64,000 nucleotides of DNA from a candidate division BRC1 bacterium HGW-BRC1-1 (GCA_002842095.1 PHCB01000005.1:84910-148909); one strand, 5' to 3'; shown: positions 16,793-27,723, counted from the stretch's first letter. Translations and numbers: made by a program. The notes: generated by a model not told the origin, from the sequence alone.

Positions 16793-18793
16793 TCATTCCG
16801 CAACAGGAGCGGGGGTGTCGTAGGTCTTCAACTTCTCGTATAGAGTCGTTCGGCTAATCCCCAGCAACCCTGCCGCTTTCAGCTTGTTGCCGCCCACGCG
16901 ATCGAGCACATACAGAATGTGGCGTCGCTCCAAATCGCTTAGAGTCAGCGGTTCACCATCATCATCCAACTGAGGGGCCATGGATTCTTCATTGGCCGAG
17001 CCGGGGAGAACTGCAATCGTCGGAACTAAATTATCGTTAAGCCCTCCCAACCCGTCCGATGAAGCGTGGACCTCAGCAGGTAAGTGCTGTGGAAGCAATG
17101 TATCACCTTGGGCAAATACAAGGCCCCGTTCGATGACGTTTCGCAATTCGCGAACATTGCCGGGAAAGGGATAGCGCTGCAAGGCTGCCAACGCCTCGGG
17201 GGAAATTTTCTGAACATTTGAAGGGAATTTCCCGCGAAGTTGCTTGAGGAAGTATTGCGCCAGTACCGGAATGTCATCGGGTCGCTGGCGCAGCGGCGGC
17301 AGTTCAATCTCGATAACACGCAGTCGGTAGTAAAGGTCTTGACGGAAATTGCCATTCGCCACTTCATCCGCTAGTTTCTTGTTGGTAGCGGCGATCACTC
17401 GAACATCCACCTTGATGACTTTGTTCCCGCCAACTCGCTGAATCTCGCCTTCCTGCAGAGCACGCAACAACTTGGCTTGGGCCGAGGGGCTGATCTCCCC
17501 GAGTTCATCGAGGAACAGAATTCCATGATTTGCCACCTCGAATTTCCCGATACGCCTTTCATGGGCACCCGTGAAGGCTCCCTTTTCGTGGCCAAAAAGT
17601 TCGCTTTCCAGCAATGTCTCAGGAAGGGCAGCACAATTGACAGCCACCAGGGGACGCAACCGCCGCGCAGAAAAATGATGGATCGATTTCGCGATCAATT
17701 CTTTGCCCGTCCCGCTTTCCCCGGTAATCAATACGGTCGCATCGCTTTCAGCAACCCGTTCCGTCACCGCCATAACGCGCTTCATTGTTTCGTTGTTAGT
17801 CACCACCACGAAATCTTCGTCCATCTTTTGGCGCAGTTGAACGTTCTCCTGCTTCAATTGCTGAACCTGTTCAAACTGGTTCAGGCGGATGCTGACTTGC
17901 ACTCCCAGCGTCGAGATAAAATCGACGTCATTTTTTGAGAAAGCATCTCTTGATTGAGGATTATCCACATAGATAATTGCAGCCAGTTGTTTACCTCGAA
18001 AAAGCGGAACGGCGATGGCGTTGGCCATCCCACCGCTGAAGTCCACTTCTCCTCGCTTGTCAACCTGAGCCAGAACCACGCGCTCTTCATCTCGCGCCCG
18101 ATCCAGCAGCTGGGTTGATTCTGCAATCTGGGCTGCATCATGATGCAGTTTCACCGAAGTCTGGCTGTGATACCGCTGCCAACCGTCGCTGGTCTTCTCT
18201 GCATAAAGGAAAAACACTGCCCGTTCGGCGGCCGTGCTCACAGTAATTGCACGACCAATCACTTCAAAGATTTCTTTAAGACTGGGAGCGTCGGCGACCT
18301 GCTGGAAGATTCGGTAGAGCGCCTTAAGCTTTTGATAAACTTCTTTTAATGCATCAGTTTGCGTTTCTTCCGGGATTGATTCGAACATCTGCGTATGGGA
18401 CTTCACCTCGGAATCCGCTGGCTGCGAGGAAGCGTTGCCCGCCTCGACCGAGCGAACCCGCGGCATAATGCCCGAGTGATCCAAGCCCATCTCCCGGGGT
18501 GCCCGCTCGCCCTCAACGTAAACAAGTTCTGTCTCACCCAGGGTTATAACGTCCCCACTCATCAGAAAGATGCGGGATATGGGCAATCCGTTTACGAAGG
18601 TCCCGTTGGAGCTGTTCAAATCCACCAAGGCCATTATCCCGTCGAGCATCACTGCCTGGGCATGATGGCGCGAAACGTTGGCATCAGCAATGAGAACATC
18701 ACATTCCTCAGCCCTTCCAAAGAGGGTCCGATTTGTCTCAGCCTGTATTTCCACGCCGGGTTTCGCTCCGGTCCTGACGATAAATTTTGGCAT
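16793..18793 (-). CDS. FHA-GAF sigma-54-dependent transcriptional activator
   Basis: A 666-residue enhancer-binding protein for sigma-54 RNA polymerase. An N-terminal FHA domain (1-95; [22 protein letters not shown]) should bind phosphothreonine, so input probably comes from a Ser/Thr kinase. A GAF sensor follows (about 165-320), then the AAA+ domain with Walker A GESGTGKE (Lys364) and an intact sigma-54 contact loop GAFTGA (405-410). A Fis-type HTH sits at the C-terminus ([23 protein letters not shown]). The architecture resembles FHA-containing NtrC-like activators of myxobacteria and planctomycetes. It is divergent from the DUF58/transglutaminase pair. I see no clear -24/-12 promoter in that gap. 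Confidence 0.93.
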   Translation of the reverse strand: MPKFIVRTGAKPGVEIQAETNRTLFGRAEECDVLIADANVSRHHAQAVMLDGIMALVDLNSSNGTFVNGLPISRIFLMSGDVITLGETELVYVEGERAPREMGLDHSGIMPRVRSVEAGNASSQPADSEVKSHTQMFESIPEETQTDALKEVYQKLKALYRIFQQVADAPSLKEIFEVIGRAITVSTAAERAVFFLYAEKTSDGWQRYHSQTSVKLHHDAAQIAESTQLLDRARDEERVVLAQVDKRGEVDFSGGMANAIAVPLFRGKQLAAIIYVDNPQSRDAFSKNDVDFISTLGVQVSIRLNQFEQVQQLKQENVQLRQKMDEDFVVVTNNETMKRVMAVTERVAESDATVLITGESGTGKELIAKSIHHFSARRLRPLVAVNCAALPETLLESELFGHEKGAFTGAHERRIGKFEVANHGILFLDELGEISPSAQAKLLRALQEGEIQRVGGNKVIKVDVRVIAATNKKLADEVANGNFRQDLYYRLRVIEIELPPLRQRPDDIPVLAQYFLKQLRGKFPSNVQKISPEALAALQRYPFPGNVRELRNVIERGLVFAQGDTLLPQHLPAEVHASSDGLGGLNDNLVPTIAVLPGSANEESMAPQLDDDGEPLTLSDLERRHILYVLDRVGGNKLKAAGLLGISRTTLYEKLKTYDTPAPVAE

Positions 18794-18896
18794 GGCAGCC
18801 GCTAATGGCTCTCCCTGTACGATTTTTTAAGGCTCAATCAAGGTACCAATACGATGATGTTGCTATGGGCTTTTCCAATGAAAAATGAGGAATAAA

Positions 18897-20102
18897 GTGA
18901 CACCGAAACGGACCCGTGTGCCTCGCGCCGCCCGGCTTGCCTTGCGGGAAATGCGCGGGCGCGTAGCCCATCGGCAGCGTTACCGCCTTGTTTCTCAAGG
19001 TTGGCAATATGTTGGAGCCATGGCAATTATCGGTTTTGCAGCGTGGCACTCGGGCACCAACCTCGTCTACCTTGTTTTCTCGGCCATGGTGGCGGCCTTT
19101 GTGGGGCACGGGTTTATTGTGGGGATATCCCTGATGGGTCTGGATGTACGCCGCGGCCTCCCCCATCATGCTGTTGCGGAAACCCCTGTATCGATAGGCG
19201 TAACCCTCACAAATCGGAGATGGTTTCTCCCCTCCTACGGGGTCCGCCTGACTGATTTTCTGGCGAATGCAAAACCGGTTGGAGCCGCCTTCTTTTTTCG
19301 TGTCGACACGAAAAGCTCCTCCGAGACCCACTATACCATGACCTTTCCGCTGAGAGGCGTTTACAAGCTGGACCGCCTTGAGGTCGCGAGTCGCTTTCCC
19401 TTCGGTATGGTGGAAAGATATTTTCTCGTGAGTCAGCCGCAGGAGTTGGTGGTTTTCCCACAAATCGTCGAGGTGACGGAATGGCTGTCCCGTCTGCAAT
19501 CCTACCAGGGCGACCTGGCCGCCCACCAAAAAGGCACGGGGCTGGACCTCTTTGGCATCCGCTCATACAATGAAGGCGAACACGCGCGCCGCATCCACTG
19601 GAAAAGCACCGCACGCACGCAACGCCTGATGGTTATGGAGTTTGATCGCGAAGAGCAGCCGAAGACCACCATCATATTGCGCAACCTGGTAACGGCAGAC
19701 TTACGCAACGACCCCGATGTGGTTCGAGATTTCGAAATAGCCATCGTGGCTGCGGCCTCCCTCGCAACTCAGATCTGCAAGAGTAACAAGGAAGTGTCGC
19801 TGCTTACTTCGCAGGGAATCATCGAAGCGGGAAGCGGCTCTGAACATCTGAATCGAATCCTGCACGCCCTTGCGCGGCTCGAATTAGTTACCACTGCCAA
19901 GCGCTGGCCGTCCGATGCGATTGATAGAAAATCCATTGTAGAAGTGCGCTTCCGGGACTGGCAGCCGGGCGAAGGCTCTCTGGCCGATGTGGAACTGGAC
20001 GCGCGCGATTTAGAGATTCGCAGCGGCAAAATGTTGCGCCGGCCGGGTTTGGTCGAGGCACCACCACCGAATCCCACCAGCAGCAAGCGTCGCGCCGCAT
20101 GA
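18897..20102 (+). CDS. DUF58 domain-containing protein
   Basis: Membrane-anchored protein of about 401 residues with two N-terminal helices (about residues 35-85) followed by a beta-rich region and the DUF58 domain. The diagnostic block (IRSYNEGEHARRIHWKSTARTQRLMVMEF) is at about residues 225-255. DUF58 proteins usually accompany a MoxR AAA+ ATPase and a transglutaminase and are thought to act in envelope or chaperone functions, with a vWA-like fold. The GTG at 18897 is preceded by TGAGG at proper spacing; an ATG four codons earlier (18885) has no ribosome site. The stop overlaps the next gene's start by ATGA, so the two are translationally coupled. No MoxR gene is adjacent. Confidence 0.88.
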   Translation: MTPKRTRVPRAARLALREMRGRVAHRQRYRLVSQGWQYVGAMAIIGFAAWHSGTNLVYLVFSAMVAAFVGHGFIVGISLMGLDVRRGLPHHAVAETPVSIGVTLTNRRWFLPSYGVRLTDFLANAKPVGAAFFFRVDTKSSSETHYTMTFPLRGVYKLDRLEVASRFPFGMVERYFLVSQPQELVVFPQIVEVTEWLSRLQSYQGDLAAHQKGTGLDLFGIRSYNEGEHARRIHWKSTARTQRLMVMEFDREEQPKTTIILRNLVTADLRNDPDVVRDFEIAIVAAASLATQICKSNKEVSLLTSQGIIEAGSGSEHLNRILHALARLELVTTAKRWPSDAIDRKSIVEVRFRDWQPGEGSLADVELDARDLEIRSGKMLRRPGLVEAPPPNPTSSKRRAA

Positions 20103-22456
20103 GATTCGCCTATGTTCAGCGACTCCTACTCTACACCACGGCGCTGTATGGCCCCCTGGCGCTTCTGACCACGGGCGAGTACAGCACACTGGTCATGCTT
20201 CTGTTCATGCTCGTGATGGCAGGATCGTTTTTTACCCAACGGCGACATATAGTGATGCCCGACTGGTTGGCAAACGTGGCCACCATGGCTGTGTTTATCG
20301 GCATGGCTGCTCTGGCGCGCAGCAATCTCTTTGATGCCGTCGCTTACTTCTTCCTCTTCCTGCAGGTTATAAAGCTCTACGCCATGCGCAGCCATTCCGA
20401 TGTGCATTGGGTTTACACCATCACTTTGTTTCTGATGATTGGCACATCAGCGCTCACAACCTCTCTCACCTTCGGTGTCGTTTTTCTCGGATATCTCGCG
20501 CTCATGGTTTTTTCACTCACGATGCTCACGATTCAGGGCAATCACGAGGAAACTCTCAAGCGGCAGCAGCGTTTTAATCGTGATGCTTTCAACACTTTTC
20601 CCTCCCTGGCTCTGGCCACTGCAGGAGCAGATACACCAAAACGCAGTCGTTGGGTGCGCGAACCCGTGCGCCGTTTGCCAACCTTTGCCGACGGCAATTT
20701 GCGAACGAGTCTCGTCGTCTTCCTGCAAGCGCTGACAGTAGGACTCCTGGTCCTCACTATGTGGCTCTTTCTGGTCATTCCCCGACTCAGCACGCAAAGC
20801 GTCATTCAACCCATGCAGCGCCCCACGACAGACACCGAGAGCACCTCGGCGTTCAGTTCAGATATCAAGTTTGGGGAACTAACCAAGATCAGCCTCGACC
20901 CGCGAGTGGCATTGTATGTCCGCCCGCTTGATGAAAAGGACAGCGACCAGGTTCGCCTGCGCGGCGTGGCCCTGACACGTTTTACGGGAGATTCCTGGAG
21001 TCGGGGGGGAGCGAACATTTCTTACGACCGCCTTCCCTTTGCACCCTTCCATCGCCCCATGCCCGAAACAAAGCAGCACCGGTACCTCATGATTCAGCAA
21101 CCCGAATTGGACACCCCTTATCTCTTCGGCGAGACATTTCCCCAGAGTATCCGCACCGATCGCGGACTGCGTTTCCTCTTCGATCCTCAGAACAACACAG
21201 TACGCATCGGCCCCCATCTTCCCCACGAGTTCCATTATACGGTGGAGTCACGCGGCGAGGATCTTGACCAGAGGGTCGACCCGTCCACTCTTCCGCGGGC
21301 CGGCCGATTCGATCGCGATGAAACTGAACGCCCCGCCAACATGCAACGGTGGCTGGAGCAGTTGCGTTCCACCATGGGACGCGAGGATGAAGGGCAAAAC
21401 TACCGCCGCCGCGATCAGACCTGGGAAATTAGAGATGGCTATCGGAAGATGTGTCTCGAAATATCCGACACGTTGGACAGAGACCGCCTGCGTACTCTCG
21501 CCAACGAATGGACCAGGGATGCTTCCACGCCGTTTGAACAAGCCCACGCCATCGAGCGCACCTTCCGTACTACTTTTGGTTACACCCTGACCCCCGAGGC
21601 GAGGGGCAACATTATCGAGGATTTTCTTTACAACAAAAAGCGCGGCCATTGCGAGTACTTCGCCACTTCCATGGCCCTCATGGTGCGCACCATCGGACTG
21701 CCATCGCGTGTGGTGAATGGCTTCGTCAGTTCCGAATGGAACGACATCGCCAAGGCTTTTGTCGTGCGCCAAAGCGACGCCCATTCCTGGGTTGAAATCT
21801 ACTTCGACGGTTATGGGTGGATGACCTTCGATCCCACACCCGCCGACGGAGTTGCGCGACGCACGGAAATGGGCAGAATCCAGAAATGGGCCGGACGCCT
21901 GAGCGACGCGCTGCGGGTCCGCTGGTACCGCTACATGATCGATTACAGCTTTGCGGACCAGGCGGGCATTATCCGTTCGGTACTGACCACGGCATTCAGC
22001 ATCCACGAGATCCTGAACCGCGTACAGGTTCGGGAACCGGGCCAGCCCTGGAGCTTTTCAAGCATGGGTAGGGCCGGCTCGACTGTGGGAGTGGCAGTTG
22101 GAATATTGGGAGCCGTTTTGCTGATGGTTGGCATTGCCTTGGTCTGGCGAAGGAAAGGGACCAAGAAGGTTAAAAAACGCAATGCCGCAAGCCTTGTGAA
22201 GTTCCACACCGAATTGATGAAGAAGCTTAATCGACTCGGTCTACGTTTGAAATCGGGAGAAACTTCCAGGGAGTTTTCCCAACGGGTGGTCGAAAAGATA
22301 CCCGATCTGGCCGCTCTTCCATCAGTCATTGAAACGTACTACGCTTTGAGGTTTCACGGACGAGAGCCTCATGCCGAAGAATGGCGGATGATTGATGAAC
22401 TGAAAGTTCAAATGGGCACCCTCAAGCCTCGCACCCTACGGCAACAGAACCGATAG
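20099..22456 (+). CDS. TgpA-like transmembrane transglutaminase (DUF3488)
   Basis: A 785-residue inner-membrane protein with about six N-terminal helices (DUF3488 region), a large periplasmic transglutaminase-like domain and one C-terminal helix (about residue 665). A cytoplasmic tail resembling DUF4129 completes it. The papain-like triad is visible: Cys518 in RGHCEYFATS, His562 in DAHSWVEIYF and Asp578 in TFDPTP. TgpA of Pseudomonas has this architecture and is essential there; the physiological substrate is unknown. The start overlaps the DUF58 stop by four bases. Together they form a two-gene unit divergent from the FHA sigma-54 activator, a plausible regulator. Confidence 0.92.
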   Translation: MRFAYVQRLLLYTTALYGPLALLTTGEYSTLVMLLFMLVMAGSFFTQRRHIVMPDWLANVATMAVFIGMAALARSNLFDAVAYFFLFLQVIKLYAMRSHSDVHWVYTITLFLMIGTSALTTSLTFGVVFLGYLALMVFSLTMLTIQGNHEETLKRQQRFNRDAFNTFPSLALATAGADTPKRSRWVREPVRRLPTFADGNLRTSLVVFLQALTVGLLVLTMWLFLVIPRLSTQSVIQPMQRPTTDTESTSAFSSDIKFGELTKISLDPRVALYVRPLDEKDSDQVRLRGVALTRFTGDSWSRGGANISYDRLPFAPFHRPMPETKQHRYLMIQQPELDTPYLFGETFPQSIRTDRGLRFLFDPQNNTVRIGPHLPHEFHYTVESRGEDLDQRVDPSTLPRAGRFDRDETERPANMQRWLEQLRSTMGREDEGQNYRRRDQTWEIRDGYRKMCLEISDTLDRDRLRTLANEWTRDASTPFEQAHAIERTFRTTFGYTLTPEARGNIIEDFLYNKKRGHCEYFATSMALMVRTIGLPSRVVNGFVSSEWNDIAKAFVVRQSDAHSWVEIYFDGYGWMTFDPTPADGVARRTEMGRIQKWAGRLSDALRVRWYRYMIDYSFADQAGIIRSVLTTAFSIHEILNRVQVREPGQPWSFSSMGRAGSTVGVAVGILGAVLLMVGIALVWRRKGTKKVKKRNAASLVKFHTELMKKLNRLGLRLKSGETSREFSQRVVEKIPDLAALPSVIETYYALRFHGREPHAEEWRMIDELKVQMGTLKPRTLRQQNR

Positions 22457-22542
22457 AAGATCCAATTGCTGTTTTGTGAAACAGAAGATTTTCACCAATT
22501 TGCGTCATTGCAGTATAGCGGAGGAGCCCTTAACAAGGTCCT

Positions 22543-24951
22543 ATGGAAGACTTAAAAGCACGGATCATTGAGATTCTGAAGAAGCGTCGTGGCGCCCCCA
22601 TTAAGATTGATGCGTTACTAAAGGAACTTGGCCTTCCCCCCACGGACCGCAAACATCTGCGGCGATATCTGCGTACATTGGTTCAGGATGGAGTGCTGGC
22701 CGCATTGCGGGGCCAAAGCTACACCCTCCCCCAGGACGCCTCCACGATCATCGGTATCCTGCGCACCTCGAACAAAGGTTTCGGATTTGTGATTCCCGTG
22801 GCCGAAGAGGCCGCGGATGAATCCGACGACGAGGGAGACGAGGCAGAATATCCGGCTCCCGCTCGCCCTCCGGAGGTTTACGTTCCACGCAAGCGCATGA
22901 GCGATGCCATGAATGGCGACAAGGTGGCTGTGCGCATTGTCGGCCGCACCGACCGCAGCCCCGAGGGGCAGGTGCTGGAGGTTCTGGAACGCGGCTCCCA
23001 CGAAATTGTCGGCACTTTTTATGCCACCAAGCGGGGAGGAAATGTGATCCCCCGCGACGAAAAATTTACGCGCAGCATCGTCACGCCGCGCCCCCATCCG
23101 GACCTCGGTGTGCAGGATGGGATGTACGTCGTGGCCACGATTGTGGAATGGACTCCCCCGTCTCAGCCATTGATTGGTCGTGTGCGCGAGGCGCTGGGCG
23201 ACTCCGATTCGCCGGGCATCGATATCACCGTTGTCATCCGCGATGCGGGGGTTGACCCGGAATTCCCGGCTGCCGTTTTAGAAGAAGCCAAGGCCGCAAC
23301 GGGCAAACTGACCGCCAAGCAAGCCGCTCAACGTACCGACATGCGCGACCTCATGACGTTCACCATGGACGGAGCCACCGCCAAGGACTTCGACGATGCC
23401 CTTTCCATCAGCCTTACCGAGGAGGGGCTATGGCGTCTCGGCGTTCACATTGCCGATGTCTCCCATTTCGTTCGTGAGGGCAGCGCCCTCGATGAAGAAG
23501 CCCTCGACCGAGCCACCAGCATTTATCCCATCGACCGCGTTGTTCCGATGCTGCCCGAACACCTTTCCAACGATCTCTGCTCGCTGCGACCGAACGAAGA
23601 CCGGCTGGCGATGAGTTGCCTGATGGATATCGACGAGCGGGGCCGGGTGCACGATTACTCCATCCACGAAAGCATCATCCGCAGCAGCCACCGCCTCATT
23701 TACGAAGAGGTTCAGGCTATAATCGATGGCACCGCTTCGCCCGAACAGATGAAAGTCTTGGGCGCGATTCGTCCACAATTGGACATGTTATACGAACTTC
23801 GCGTCGTTCTCACGAACATGCGCATGCGACGCGGCGCGCTGGACCTCGACATCCCCGAGACAGCCATCGAGTTCGATCCCAAGGGAGCCGTCAGCGCCAT
23901 CGTCAAACGCTCCCGTCTGGAAAGCCATCGCGTGGTGGAAGAGTGCATGCTCATAGCGAACGAGGTTGTCGCCACGCACCTCTTTAACCTTCGCGTGCCG
24001 TCTGTTTATCGGGTCCATGAGCCACCCGATCTGGCCAAGCTTCGCCGGCTCGAACCGGTGCTGGCCCATCTCGGCTTCCGCTTCCCCGCACACCACGACA
24101 TCAATCAGGAGGTAATCCAGACGATGCTGGATAAAACCTCGGAAAGCGATGTGGGCGCCATAGCCCGCCGTCTGGTTTTGCGTTCGATGATGCAGGCCCG
24201 ATACACGGATGAAAATCTGGGGCACTATGGGTTGGGCAGCACGTGTTATACCCACTTCACTTCGCCCATCCGCCGCTACCCGGACCTGCTCGTGCATCGC
24301 ATTCTTCACGACTGTATCCACGCCGGAGCACCCATGGAGGGGCGTTACATCCCGCCGGTCGATCCCAATTCGAAAGATGAACGAAAGGGCCGTAAAGCCG
24401 CTCCAGCGAAGACAACTCCTCCGCCCCTGCCACCGCTGCAAATGGAGCATCTACGCCAGGGCCTGCCCGGCTGGACCCGCCATTGCAGCGAGCGGGAACG
24501 TCGCGCTCAGAACATCGAATACGATGCGATAAAGATCAAATCACTCGAGTTCATGCGAACCAAACTCGGCGAGGAATTCGACGGGATGATTACCGCCGTC
24601 CTCAACTGGGGTTTCTTCGTGGAACTCAACGACCCTCCCGTGGAGGGGCTCGTGCACGTGCGAAAACTCGATGACGATTTTTACGAGTTCGACGAAGAGC
24701 GGCAAATCCTCATGGGCAGGCAATCGGGCAACGCCTTCAAGCTGGGCGACAAGGTGAAGGTGATGGTTGAAAACGTAAACATGCTGAGTCTCGAGCTTGA
24801 TTACGCTCTGATTTCCAAAGCCAGTGGCAAGGCCGGACCGGATAAAAAACGCGACCTCCATCGTGCCAAAACCGCTGCTGCCACCCGCCACAATGAACGG
24901 CGCCCATCCACCGGTGGCTTCCAGAAAAGGGGCGGTCGCAAGCGCCGATAG
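22543..24951 (+). CDS. rnr: Ribonuclease R
   Basis: Processive 3'-5' exoribonuclease of the RNB family, degrading structured RNA and helping tmRNA-dependent mRNA decay. The 802 residues contain an N-terminal winged-helix domain (1-65), cold-shock domains (about 70-230), and the catalytic RNB domain with Asp276, Asp282, Asp284 and Asp285 (DGATAKDFDDA). The S1 domain is at about 665-745, and a basic Lys/Arg-rich tail ends in GGRKRR. An acidic insert (about residues 87-105) interrupts the first cold-shock domain and a Pro/Lys-rich insert sits near 610. RNase R rather than RNase II is supported by the helical N-terminus and basic tail. Confidence 0.96.
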   Translation: MEDLKARIIEILKKRRGAPIKIDALLKELGLPPTDRKHLRRYLRTLVQDGVLAALRGQSYTLPQDASTIIGILRTSNKGFGFVIPVAEEAADESDDEGDEAEYPAPARPPEVYVPRKRMSDAMNGDKVAVRIVGRTDRSPEGQVLEVLERGSHEIVGTFYATKRGGNVIPRDEKFTRSIVTPRPHPDLGVQDGMYVVATIVEWTPPSQPLIGRVREALGDSDSPGIDITVVIRDAGVDPEFPAAVLEEAKAATGKLTAKQAAQRTDMRDLMTFTMDGATAKDFDDALSISLTEEGLWRLGVHIADVSHFVREGSALDEEALDRATSIYPIDRVVPMLPEHLSNDLCSLRPNEDRLAMSCLMDIDERGRVHDYSIHESIIRSSHRLIYEEVQAIIDGTASPEQMKVLGAIRPQLDMLYELRVVLTNMRMRRGALDLDIPETAIEFDPKGAVSAIVKRSRLESHRVVEECMLIANEVVATHLFNLRVPSVYRVHEPPDLAKLRRLEPVLAHLGFRFPAHHDINQEVIQTMLDKTSESDVGAIARRLVLRSMMQARYTDENLGHYGLGSTCYTHFTSPIRRYPDLLVHRILHDCIHAGAPMEGRYIPPVDPNSKDERKGRKAAPAKTTPPPLPPLQMEHLRQGLPGWTRHCSERERRAQNIEYDAIKIKSLEFMRTKLGEEFDGMITAVLNWGFFVELNDPPVEGLVHVRKLDDDFYEFDEERQILMGRQSGNAFKLGDKVKVMVENVNMLSLELDYALISKASGKAGPDKKRDLHRAKTAAATRHNERRPSTGGFQKRGGRKRR

Positions 24952-25053
24952 CACCAAAGTTTCACGCTACTTGATGAACCTTGCCGCCTGTGTCGAATGC
25001 TTTTTTCGGAGCGATGTAGAGGCAACACGTCCGCGTTGCCGGACCCACAAAGC

Positions 25054-25129
25054 GTCCCCATCGTCTAGTGGCCTAGGACACCGCCCTTTCACGGCGGTAA
25101 CAGGGGTTCGAGTCCCCTTGGGGACGCCA
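25054..25129 (+). tRNA. tRNA-Glu (anticodon TTC)
   Basis: Full cloverleaf: acceptor GTCCCCA/TGGGGAC perfectly paired, anticodon stem CCGCC/GGCGG with loop CTTTCAC (anticodon TTC at 25088-25090), and T arm AGGGG-TTCGAGT-CCCCT. CCA is encoded at 25127-25129. It lies 102 bp after rnr. A GGCAAC/GTTGCC hairpin (25021-25040) separates them. Confidence 0.97.
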
Positions 25130-25145
25130 ACCTTTTCCTTCCGCC

Positions 25146-27581
25146 CTACTCCTCCGCCACAGCAACTTTGAGTTTATCGGCAGCGCGCCGGAACTCAGTA
25201 ATCCACATTGCGGCGTGATTGTCTCCCTCCAGGGCCGACGTTTTCATCGACTCCCAATAGCATTGCTTGATGGCATAGACGATGTTTTGGGGATGGTTGA
25301 AGTTTACCACCAGCGGCAGTTCGCGAGCGAACGCCACCACTTCCCCCAACCGCCGAATCAGATCGACGTTGCGATGGTCAGCCTCGACTTTATTGCCCAG
25401 ATCATCAAGGCGATGGGTCAACTGATAGGTCAGGCCCGGTGCATCGAGCTGCAACTTGTAGCTCTTCGCCTCCTCAAAGAGTCGGCGCGCATCGTCGATA
25501 TCAAAGTTCTCTGTCTCAAACGCCAGACGCAGGTTTGCGTTGAAAACGAATTCCATCGTTTTGTGCAAAACCTCCGGCACCGGGAACGAAAGTTCGGCCA
25601 GCGAAGCCACCAACGGCGAATAGCGCTCGTACATCTGGCGATAACCATTCATGATCTCGCCGATGTATTCCTTCAGAATGATGTCAACAATCTGACTCTG
25701 CTCGTCGCGGAAGAGCGTCGTGAGACTGAACGTGTTGCCTGAAAAATATTGCCGCAGTTTCTTCGCCGTATCATCCAATCGATTTTCTTCGAAGGAGTGT
25801 TTGGTTTCAGAGGCAAAACCCGCCTGATCTTCATGGCCCGACAACTCCCGAACGCCACCGAGCAGGTTCTGGTCGCCCCGAAACAAGACGCCGTAAGCGA
25901 GACGAAGAGATTCATCCGTGACTCGTGATCGGATGCTGCCATGCCCCACGAGGAATCGTTCCCCTTCGTCGTTCTCCAAAAAGGTCTGGTCTTCCCGCGT
26001 AACGTTGAAAGCATAAATGCGAGCTTCCTCCGGCGTGCTTCGGAAGAGCGACATCACCGCATAGTGGGCCCCAACCTTGAGGAGGTCCACAACGGCCGGT
26101 CGCACAAGCTTGTCATACACTGCAGCCCCATCGCGATACTCGGGAAAATTGCTGTTCGCCAACGCGAGGTGCTTGAGGAAATCCCTCTCAAGCCGGATAC
26201 CCAGCAGATTCTCCCCCAGTTGAATACACCTTGCAGCATAGCGCAGAATCTGGGTGGCTTCCAACCCCGACAATTCATCGAAGAACCAACCGCAACTGGT
26301 GAACATGAGCATCGCCTGACGCTGCATTTCCATAAGCTGGCGAACGGTTACTGACTCTTCATCGGTCAGATCGTGGGTCTGGTTTTCTCCCAACCATTTT
26401 TGGAAATCGGCCGGCTCATGGGTGAGTGCCACATTGATGTAACTGTTGCGGGCGGCCCAAGGGTCTTTGAGGTATTGCGAGGTTTTTTTCTCATATTCAG
26501 GCGCAACCGCATCCCGCAGTCCATCCAACGCCACACGCAATGCTCCGCGCCATGCGCGGCTCCAGCCGGCCGGCACGTTGCCGCCACAACCGCAGTCATT
26601 GCGCCAGCGCTCGATCCCATGGAAACAACTCCACGAAGAATCTTCGAGAATCTCCACCTGCATGGTAGGCGGGCAAAGATCGAGAAATTGCCCGTAGTTG
26701 GTTAGCTCAGAGGTCTTGCCATGCTCGATATTATCCAGGGCCGATGCCAACGCCATGTCGCCGAAGCGGTGATGATGTCCGTAGCTTTCGCCATCCGTGG
26801 CAATGTGAACGAGTTGGGGGCCTGTGCGATTGAGGGAGAAGCCCGACTCCAGGCGCTTGGCAAACTTCGCGCCATCAGCCAGAATGCCCTCGAAGGCAAC
26901 CGCCTGAGAAATTGGTCCATCGTAAAAAAACAAAACGATGCTGCGCCCACTGGGCAGCTTGCACAGATACGGCACGGCGGGATCCACCAACCCGCCACGA
27001 ACGTCTTTCCACGGGCCCGTGGGGATTTTACGCACCCTTCCCGCCTGACGTGGTGCCAGCAACGTGAAGCGAATTCCCTGCTCTGCAAGGGCCTCCAGAC
27101 TGGCCGTGTCCACCGCCGTTTCCGGCAGCCACATCCCCTCGGGGAACCGACCATAGGTATATTCGAAATCGCGAATGCCCCAGATGACTTGCGTGCGCTT
27201 GTCGCGGGCCGAAGCCAGCGGCATGATCATGTGATTGTAACATTGCGCCAAAGCGTTGCCATGGCCACCGAAACGCTCGCGACTTTCGCAATCCGCCCAG
27301 ATGATTCGCTTGTAAGTGTCCGCCGCGTGGTCGCGCATCCACGACAGCAGCGTGGGCCCGATGTTGAAACTCATACGGGCATAATTGCTTACGATGGACC
27401 TGATGTAACCCCGATCATCGAGGATGCGACTTTCGGCATTGGTCTCATAACATTCCGCCGTAATGCGCTCGTTCCAATCATGATAGGGGTAGGCAGAGGG
27501 TTGGAGTTCGATGCTTTCCAACCAGGGATTTTCGCGGGGAGGCTGGTAAAAATGACCATGGACGCAGATATAATGATTCAT
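25146..27581 (-). CDS. Glycoside hydrolase family 57 protein with DUF3536
   Basis: An 811-residue cytoplasmic protein: N-terminal GH57 (alpha-amylase/4-alpha-glucanotransferase superfamily) followed by the C-terminal DUF3536 domain. The opener NHYICVHGHFYQPPREN is typical, with the His of HGHFYQPP belonging to the GH57 active-site region. Further landmarks are FNIGPTLLSW, FPEGMWLPETAVD (about residue 150) and the TDGESYGHHHRFGD block, which carries the Asp expected at the second catalytic position. The substrate is probably an alpha-glucan, but DUF3536 proteins are not characterised in detail. The ATG at 27581 has AAGG eight bases upstream. It converges on tRNA-Glu and rnr. Confidence 0.92.
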   Translation of the reverse strand: MNHYICVHGHFYQPPRENPWLESIELQPSAYPYHDWNERITAECYETNAESRILDDRGYIRSIVSNYARMSFNIGPTLLSWMRDHAADTYKRIIWADCESRERFGGHGNALAQCYNHMIMPLASARDKRTQVIWGIRDFEYTYGRFPEGMWLPETAVDTASLEALAEQGIRFTLLAPRQAGRVRKIPTGPWKDVRGGLVDPAVPYLCKLPSGRSIVLFFYDGPISQAVAFEGILADGAKFAKRLESGFSLNRTGPQLVHIATDGESYGHHHRFGDMALASALDNIEHGKTSELTNYGQFLDLCPPTMQVEILEDSSWSCFHGIERWRNDCGCGGNVPAGWSRAWRGALRVALDGLRDAVAPEYEKKTSQYLKDPWAARNSYINVALTHEPADFQKWLGENQTHDLTDEESVTVRQLMEMQRQAMLMFTSCGWFFDELSGLEATQILRYAARCIQLGENLLGIRLERDFLKHLALANSNFPEYRDGAAVYDKLVRPAVVDLLKVGAHYAVMSLFRSTPEEARIYAFNVTREDQTFLENDEGERFLVGHGSIRSRVTDESLRLAYGVLFRGDQNLLGGVRELSGHEDQAGFASETKHSFEENRLDDTAKKLRQYFSGNTFSLTTLFRDEQSQIVDIILKEYIGEIMNGYRQMYERYSPLVASLAELSFPVPEVLHKTMEFVFNANLRLAFETENFDIDDARRLFEEAKSYKLQLDAPGLTYQLTHRLDDLGNKVEADHRNVDLIRRLGEVVAFARELPLVVNFNHPQNIVYAIKQCYWESMKTSALEGDNHAAMWITEFRRAADKLKVAVAEE

Positions 27582-27723
27582 GGCGACAACCTTTGATGTT
27601 CTGCCCGGGGAGGATCAACCGTCAAATGTCCTGCCGCGACTCTGAAGACGGTTCATTGCGAAGGATGTGGGCGTCGTCATTTTCTCTTGGCACATGAGAG
27701 CATTAACCTGAATCTTTCGCACC

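Noticed and set aside
21248..22006. 252-codon minus-strand frame
   Set aside because: Antisense to the transglutaminase domain with the intact Cys-His-Asp triad.
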